This document shows positions 59,171 to 64,000 of a DNA stretch of 64,000 bases, in pieces. The notes below the pieces were generated by a model. The model saw only the letters and a list, made by a program, of their open reading frames with translations, was not told where the DNA came from and made no database searches. The DNA is taken from the NCBI GenBank assembly GCA_038503035.1, contig JAVSML010001075.1, positions 268,101-332,100 on the forward strand, written 5' to 3'. Source of the stretch: Crocodylus rhombifer. Lineage: Eukaryota > Chordata > Crocodylia > Crocodylidae. Made by a program: the position numbers and the translations under genes. Numbering within the stretch: the first letter of the stretch is position 1; each line of letters opens with the position of its first letter.

Positions 59171-60232
59171 CTAGGGACAGACATTCAAAAAGCTGAAGCC
59201 TGAATTGATTCAATCTTTGCAGGTTATTCTAACCTGCCCTTAGTGCCCGGTGTGTCCGTGAGCAGGTGGCAGGTTACAGGTGATTCACCTCGCTTGCCGT
59301 GATAGTTTGCTCCACTACTGCCGCTACCACCACCACCAGGAGATGGAGGGGGCAGGGAGCCACACTGCAGCCTGTCTGCTACTGCGGCTCCCACGTGGGG
59401 CTGGAGGTGGGAGGTGGCGGGTGCTGACCCCCGCCCCCTGGGGCCACCCCAGCCTGGGCCACACTGCTGCGGTGAGTCAGGCTGCAACTAACCCAGGCTC
59501 CCCACCTCCCTGCAGACAGCTGACCCTCAGAGAGATTCAGCCTAGGGCGCTGTATCAGTGCCCCTGCCACTGCTGCCTGCAATAGGGGGATTAACACCCC
59601 CCCCGCCCCAGACTACTTCTGTCTGGCCACTGTGGGCCCACGTGCATGGTCTCGGGTGGACAAATGTGCTGCCTCCCCTGCAACAGGGGGATTAAACCCC
59701 CAGTTCCTCACAGGCTGTTGGGGTCTGGCTCTGTCCCCTCTCCTGCTGCTGAAGCAGCGACAGGGGTGGGGGACTGGGGACACCTGGCAGAGTCGGCAGT
59801 ACTCCAGAGCAGGGTTTCCCATACCCACCCTTTTCTCAGCTAGCCAGAGAAGTGATAATATCTAGTTAGGGAGGAGAGGGGTCGGGCCAACCCTGCTGCA
59901 GAGTATGCTGGGATGCTGGAAGACTCTGATTTAACTTAAACTAGGAAGGGGTCTGGGCAGTGATGATGCATAGGGGGTGCATGGGGGTGCACATGCACCC
60001 CCTGAGAATGCTGGTGCACCCCCTGACTGGCCATGCTCCCCACTTAGGCAATGGGCAGGGAGGACTGGCAGGAGTGCTAGTGCCCACCTTGTGAGTGCTG
60101 GCCAGGGAGTGGAAGCACCAGAAACGCCATGGCTGCTTTTGAGAGCAGCGTGGCCACTAAGTTTAGCCATTGTTGGTGAGATTGGCCATGGGGGTGACCC
60201 CCTGACTGAGGTGGCAGGCAATGCCCATGGAT
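59171..60232. repeat. Repeat-derived GC-rich region
   Basis: Begins CTAGGGACAGACATTC, a terminus type like the MITE at 49921, followed by the palindromic CAGGTTATTCTAACCTG (59220-59236). 59330-59800 is GC-rich with short direct repeats (CAACAGGGGGATTAAACCCC and a similar word at 59578). 59966-60030 has GTGCATGGGGGTGCACATGC-type repeats. Compositional ORFs only. Borders are not resolved. Confidence 0.35.
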
Positions 60233-60269
60233 CTGGGACAGAACTTGCATAAACTGGTTTGGCCCAAAT

Positions 60270-63200
60270 CATAGATTTCATAGATTTCATAGACATTAGG
60301 GCTGGAAGGGACCTCAGGAGATCATCGAGTCCAGCCCCCTGCCCAAAGGGCAGGAAGCCAGCTGGGGTCATAGGATCCCAGCAAGATAAGCATCCAATTT
60401 ACTCTTGAAGGTGTTCAATGTAGGTGCTTGAACCACCTCCGCTGGCAGACTGTTCCAGACCTTGGGGGCTCGGACAGTAAAGAAATTCTTCCTTATGTCC
60501 AGCCTGAAACGGTCTTGCAGGAGTTTGTGACCGTTCGACCTTGTCATCCCTTGGGGCACTCTGGTGAACAAACGTTCCCCCAGATCCTGGTGGTCACCCT
60601 TGATAAACTTATAGGTGGCCATCAGATCACCCCTGAGCCTACACTTTTCCAGGCGAAAGAGTCCCATGGCTCTCAGCCTGTCATCGTAAGATCTGTTTTC
60701 CTGACCTCTGATCATGCGCGTGGCTCTCCTCTGGACTCTCTCAAGCTTCTCCACAGCCTTTTTGAATTGTGGAGCCCAAAACTGGACGCAGTACTCCAGC
60801 TGCGGCCTCACCAAGGCCGAGCACAAGGGGAGAATGACGTCCCGGGATTTGCTCGAGAAGCATCTATGGATGCAAGCCAGCGTTTTGGTCGCTTTACTAG
60901 CCGCAGCATCGCATTGCAGGCTCATGTTCATCTTGTGGTCAACAATGACCCCCAAGTCTCTTTCTTCTGTAGTGCTATCCAACGTAGCACTGCTGAGCCT
61001 ATAAGGAAGCTGCAGGTTTTTCCTCCCAAGGTGGAGAACCTTGCATTTTTCGGTGTTAAACACCATCAGGTTCTCATCTGCCCATTTGCGGATCTTGTCC
61101 AGGTCAGCCTGAATCACCCGCCTATCTTCTGGTGTGGATGCTTTGCCCCAAAGTTTGGTGTCATCGGCGAACTTGGCCAGTCCACTCCTGACTCCAATGT
61201 CCACATCATTAATGAAGATGTTGAACAGGATGGGTCCCAGGATAGAGCCTTGAGGGACCCCACTGGTCACAGGGCACCACGATGAGTGACTGCCATCAAG
61301 TACAACCCTCTGGGTCCGACCACGGAGCCAGTTTCCCAGCCAGCGGAATGTGGTGGAGCCAAGGCCACAACTGGGCAGTTTGACCAAGAGGTGATCATGG
61401 GATACCAGATCAAAAGCTTTTTTGAAGTCAAGATATATGACATCAATCTCTTCTCCCTTGTCCAGGTGATAGGTCACCTGGTCATAGAAGGAAATGAGAT
61501 TGGTCAAACAAGACCTACCCGCAACAAACCCGTGCTGGCTATCCCTTAGAATGTTAGCCTGGGCTAGTCCCTCAAGGATGGCCTCCTTAATAAACTTTTC
61601 TAAGATCTTCCCCAGGATAGAAGTCAGGCTAATGGGCCTGTAGTTAGCCGGATCCACTCTCCTCCCTTTCTTGAAGATCAGCACCACATTGGCCTTCTTC
61701 CAGTCTTCGGGCACTACACCAGAGCGCCAGGAGTTTTCAAAAATCCGTGCCAGGGGCTGGGCTATGGCGCTCGGCAGCTCTTTGAGTACCCTGGGGTGCA
61801 GATTGTCAGGGCCGGCTGACTTGAAGGTATCCAGCTTCTCAAGGTGTTCCTTCACAAGGTCATCATTTATGGAGGGCAGGGGATCCCCATCACCCGGATC
61901 TCCCTGTCCCGTAGGGGGCATGGGCGTCCCATGGGACTGATGAAAGACTGATGCAAAGTACCTATTTAATAGGTTGGCTTTTTCCTGGGCGTCAGTTGTC
62001 AGTTGCCCCATCTGGTTTAGCAGGGGTCCAACATTGCCCTTGCTTTTCCTCCGGCTCCCCACATATCTGAAAAAGGACTTTTTGTTGTCCTTGATGCTTG
62101 AAGCTAGTTGGAGTTCAGTTGCAGCCTTGGCTTTCCTGGTTTGCTCCCTGCAGGACCGGACCAGCGCAGAATAATCCTCCTTGGAGGTGAATCCCATCCT
62201 CCATCCTTTGTAGGCTTTCCTTTTTAGCCACAGGAGGTCCGCTAGGTCCCTGGAGAGCCAGGAGGGCTGCTGTGCCTTCTTGCTGCCTTTCCTCCTTGTT
62301 GGAATAGATTTAGCTTGTGCATTGAGGATTGCTTCCTTGAGAAGCAACCCCTCTTCTTGAACTCCCGTCTCCCTGGGGTCATGGTCCCTAAGGGCCTGAC
62401 CGACAAGCCTCTTGAGCTTGTCAAAGTTGGCTTTTCTGAAGTCAAGGACTTCTGTGTTGCTGACTGACTTGCCAGCTTTACGGCGGATGGTGAAGGTGAT
62501 CAGCTCGTGGTCACTGTCATCCAGCTTCCCATCGATCACTAGGTCGCCGATTAGGTCATCCCCCATAGCCAGTACCAGGTCGAGCAGCGCTTTGCCTCTC
62601 GTTGGCCCATAAACTTCTTGAGGCAGGTAGAGGTCATCCACACATGAGAGAAAGCTTTGCGACCGCTTGGATTTTGCTGAGTGATCTTCCCACGAGATGT
62701 CCAGGTAATTGAAGTCACCCGTGACAACCAAGGTCCTGGAGCAAGCAGCCTCAGTCAGTTCCCGAGCGAACTCCTGGTCAAGCTCAGGACTTTGAGTGGG
62801 AGGTCTGTAATAGACTCCCACCGTTGTATCCCCTGTGCCGTATTCCCCATGAATTTTTACCCAGAGGGTCTCTAGCTGTCCATGCTGGTCGCCAACATCA
62901 GCTTGCAGGGACATGTAGCTTTCCTTCACATAGAGAGCTACACCCCCGCCCCTTTTGTCAACATGATCCCTCCTGTACAGGGTATAGCCCTCTATACCCG
63001 TGGTCCAGTCATGGGTGGAGTCCCACCAGGTCTCCGTTATCCCAGTGACGTCATAATTCTTTGCACTGAGCAGGAGGACAAGCTCGTCCTGCTTGTTGCC
63101 CAGGCTCCTGTCTTTAGTGTACAGGCAGGCAAGTGTGCCCTTGGGGGCTCTTGCCTTGCCCACAGATTGTGCCAGGGCTGGGGCAGGGGTGGGCTCCCTT

Positions 63201-63830
63201 AAGTGCCTTGGTCTGCTGGCTTTGCAAGGGCCGCTCAGCGGGCCAGCAGGGGCAGTAGTCCCCCCATCCCCCAGGGGGCTTAGTTTAAAGCCCGGTGGAG
63301 CAGGTCAGCCAGCCTGGCTGAGAAGAGCCTCCTCCCCAGGGGAGAGAGGTGGAGGCCATCTCTTCCCAGCAGCTCGCTGCCTCTCTTGCCAAAGAGCGGG
63401 CTGTGGTCATGGAAGCCAAAGCCTTCCCGATGACACCAGCTCTGCAGTCTTTGGTTCACTGCATGGATCCTCCTCTCCCTCCTCAGCCCATAGCCCGAGA
63501 CTGGGAGGATCGACGAAAACACCACCTGAGCTCCCAGACCCCTAAGCCCCGCTCCCAAATCCCTGTAGCGCCTCATGACCTGGCTGGGGGTGCTCCGAGC
63601 CGTGTCATTGGTACCCACGTGAATAAGGAGCATGGGGTAGTGGTCTGTGGGCCGGAGGAGCTGTGGGATCCTCTCCACAATGTCTCGAATGCGGGCCCCC
63701 GGGAAGCAGCAGACTTCCCAGGCTAAGGGGTCAGGGCGGCAGATTGCCCCCTCAGTGCCCCGCAGGATGGAGTCTCCCACAACAAACACCTTTCGCTTTG
63801 ACTTGGGGAGAGCGGGAGCAGTAGCTGCAG
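60270..63830 (-). mobile_element. Near-intact CR1 LINE (ORF1 3' part + complete ORF2 + 3' tail)
   Basis: A minus-strand CR1 of about 3.56 kb, antisense to ADAMTS14 in intron 2. The 3' tail is at the left: three CATAGATTT/CATAGACAT-type repeats (about 60270-60298), the hallmark short-repeat CR1 tail, then the GGAAGGGACCTCAGGAGATC-like 3' UTR. ORF2 is uninterrupted, and the preserved part of ORF1 is also open. Truncation occurs inside ORF1 near 63830. Both borders are fixed by the flanking split MITE. Lack of disabling stops, unlike every other CR1 here, marks it as the youngest copy in the window. Confidence 0.95.
60368..63163 (-). CDS. CR1 ORF2: APE-type endonuclease + reverse transcriptase
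   Basis: An open frame of 931 codons. 63163 is a GTG; the same frame is open further upstream without an ATG, so the true start is unknown. Domain 1, residues about 10-225, is an APE-like endonuclease: TETWW (43-47), GGGVALYV (72-79), GVYYRPP (116-122), VVTGDFNY (146-153) and SDH (217-219). The first motif reads YTKDRS (15-20) where CR1 proteins normally have Y-T-N-A-R-S, so the metal-binding Asn is replaced by Lys. Domain 2, about 435-760, is the reverse transcriptase: ANYRPISLTSILGKILE, HGFVAGRSCLTN, IYLDFKKAFD (576-585), SGVPQGSILGPILFNIFIND, and the catalytic FADD (665-668). The C-terminus, RPQLEYCVQFWAPQFKKAVE to AYLAGIL, is complete. It functions, if at all, in copying its own RNA at a nicked target. 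Confidence 0.95.
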   Translation of the reverse strand: MGKARAPKGTLACLYTKDRSLGNKQDELVLLLSAKNYDVTGITETWWDSTHDWTTGIEGYTLYRRDHVDKRGGGVALYVKESYMSLQADVGDQHGQLETLWVKIHGEYGTGDTTVGVYYRPPTQSPELDQEFARELTEAACSRTLVVTGDFNYLDISWEDHSAKSKRSQSFLSCVDDLYLPQEVYGPTRGKALLDLVLAMGDDLIGDLVIDGKLDDSDHELITFTIRRKAGKSVSNTEVLDFRKANFDKLKRLVGQALRDHDPRETGVQEEGLLLKEAILNAQAKSIPTRRKGSKKAQQPSWLSRDLADLLWLKRKAYKGWRMGFTSKEDYSALVRSCREQTRKAKAATELQLASSIKDNKKSFFRYVGSRRKSKGNVGPLLNQMGQLTTDAQEKANLLNRYFASVFHQSHGTPMPPTGQGDPGDGDPLPSINDDLVKEHLEKLDTFKSAGPDNLHPRVLKELPSAIAQPLARIFENSWRSGVVPEDWKKANVVLIFKKGRRVDPANYRPISLTSILGKILEKFIKEAILEGLAQANILRDSQHGFVAGRSCLTNLISFYDQVTYHLDKGEEIDVIYLDFKKAFDLVSHDHLLVKLPSCGLGSTTFRWLGNWLRGRTQRVVLDGSHSSWCPVTSGVPQGSILGPILFNIFINDVDIGVRSGLAKFADDTKLWGKASTPEDRRVIQADLDKIRKWADENLMVFNTEKCKVLHLGRKNLQLPYRLSSATLDSTTEERDLGVIVDHKMNMSLQCDAAASKATKTLACIHRCFSSKSRDVILPLCSALVRPQLEYCVQFWAPQFKKAVEKLERVQRRATRMIRGQENRSYDDRLRAMGLFRLEKCRLRGDLMATYKFIKGDHQDLGERLFTRVPQGMTRSNGHKLLQDRFRLDIRKNFFTVRAPKVWNSLPAEVVQAPTLNTFKSKLDAYLAGIL

Positions 63831-63831
63831 T
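63280..63831 (-). CDS. CR1 ORF1 C-terminal part: SGNH/GDSL esterase-like domain
   Basis: The 3' portion of CR1 ORF1, 5'-truncated by the insertion. Numbered from the GTG at 63789, it shows GDS (5-7, nucleophile Ser7), PGARI (30-34), HVGTND (57-62, Asn61) and DGLHLS (144-149, Asp144 and His147). These are the SGNH hydrolase blocks I, II, III and V in order, matching the esterase domain described for CR1-group ORF1 proteins. Upstream, the frame reads back through KSKRK to a stop at 63835-63837, outside the element. It ends with TAA at 63280-63282 and overlaps the open upstream part of the ORF2 frame. The role in retrotransposition is not settled. Confidence 0.85.
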   Translation of the reverse strand, partial: TAATAPALPKSKRKVFVVGDSILRGTEGAICRPDPLAWEVCCFPGARIRDIVERIPQLLRPTDHYPMLLIHVGTNDTARSTPSQVMRRYRDLGAGLRGLGAQVVFSSILPVSGYGLRRERRIHAVNQRLQSWCHREGFGFHDHSPLFGKRGSELLGRDGLHLSPLGRRLFSARLADLLHRALN

Positions 63832-64000
63832 AGATCACTTAAGTCTGATACTACATTCAACCAGGTTTATCTCAAATCAGTTTCAGCCATTTTCAAACTG
63901 GTTGATGTGCAGTGAACTCATGTTCTGTTGCACGTTTAAACTAGTTTCTCATCACTTAGACTAGTTTATGTGTAACTTCTGTCCCTAGCCAGACAGAACC

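Larger units (their letters stand above)
60233..63988 (-). mobile_element. ~195-bp MITE split by CR1 (halves 60233-60269 and 63831-63988)
   Basis: Read on the minus strand, 63988-63831 gives CTAGGGACAGAAGTTACACA through GTATCAGACTTAAGTGATCT, and 60269-60233 gives GATTTGGGCCAAACCAG through AAGTTCTGTCCCAG. Joined end to end they follow the unbroken copy at 49921-50110 in order. The CR1 thus inserted about 40 bp from one end of a pre-existing MITE. Confidence 0.82.
46628..64000 (+). other. ADAMTS14 intron 2 (5' 17.4 kb)
   Basis: Starts with the donor GTAAGC. I searched for the expected next exon (family sequence following NCDGL: AGLI...FFIEPLE) and did not see it, so the intron runs past the window. 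It holds several MITEs, two CR1s and one hAT-like element, listed separately. 46628-47193 and 48061-49356 contain nothing I recognise. Confidence 0.8.

Noticed and set aside
60428..61285. 285-codon plus-strand ORF opposite the CR1
   Set aside because: It is the antisense shadow of the CR1 ORF2 frame.
46628..64000. A third ADAMTS14 exon in the window
   Set aside because: No frame resembling the propeptide continuation after NCDGL, with splice sites, was found.

Overview
This is vertebrate nuclear DNA: sparse coding, spliced exons, a CpG island, and many CR1 LINE and hAT-like or Harbinger-like DNA transposon remnants. The dominance of CR1 copies with 3' ends like GGGTCGGAAGGGACCT, plus one almost uncorrupted CR1, points to a sauropsid, most likely a crocodilian, with turtle as the alternative. 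That is an inference from repeat style; no species-diagnostic locus was tested.

The only host gene I can support is the 5' end of ADAMTS14, a procollagen N-proteinase family metalloprotease, on the + strand. A CpG island (about 44240-44970) holds exon 1 (44755-44836, signal peptide). A 1.37-kb intron 1 follows, then exon 2 (46206-46627, most of the propeptide visible here). Everything from 46628 to the window end is the start of intron 2; the next exon, expected to continue the propeptide, is not in the window.

Bases 1-44200 are upstream intergenic DNA. I see no second host gene there, only one exon-like orphan ORF near 4.9-5.2 kb. The region is a layered transposon record: CR1 copies on both strands (81-2075, 9530-10715, 22340-22440, 25600-26788, 31120-32852, 33228-34258, 37283-38209, 43298-44225) and older CR1 debris at 27400-28220. 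hAT-like non-autonomous elements carry visible 8-bp target duplications (3323-4234, 4250-4457, 6290-6458, 9785-10034, 20793-21118, 39336-40141; another lies in intron 2 at 54257-54992). GGG/CCC-ended, Harbinger-like MITEs and palindromic MITEs are also present. Two tandem arrays stand out: one of about 110 bp at 6056-6775 and one of exactly 103 bp at about 15600-16290.

Intron 2 of ADAMTS14 holds the most striking object, an antisense CR1 at about 60270-63830. Its ORF2 (endonuclease plus reverse transcriptase) is open over 931 codons, and the 3' half of its ORF1 encodes an SGNH-type esterase domain with all key motifs. This CR1 split a MITE of about 200 bp whose unbroken relative lies at 49921-50110, which fixes both insertion boundaries. 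The first endonuclease motif carries Lys-Asp where CR1 proteins normally have Asn-Ala, so the copy may be open yet endonuclease-defective.

No CRISPR, operon, tRNA or rRNA features were seen. A 10-base N gap lies at 43525-43534.
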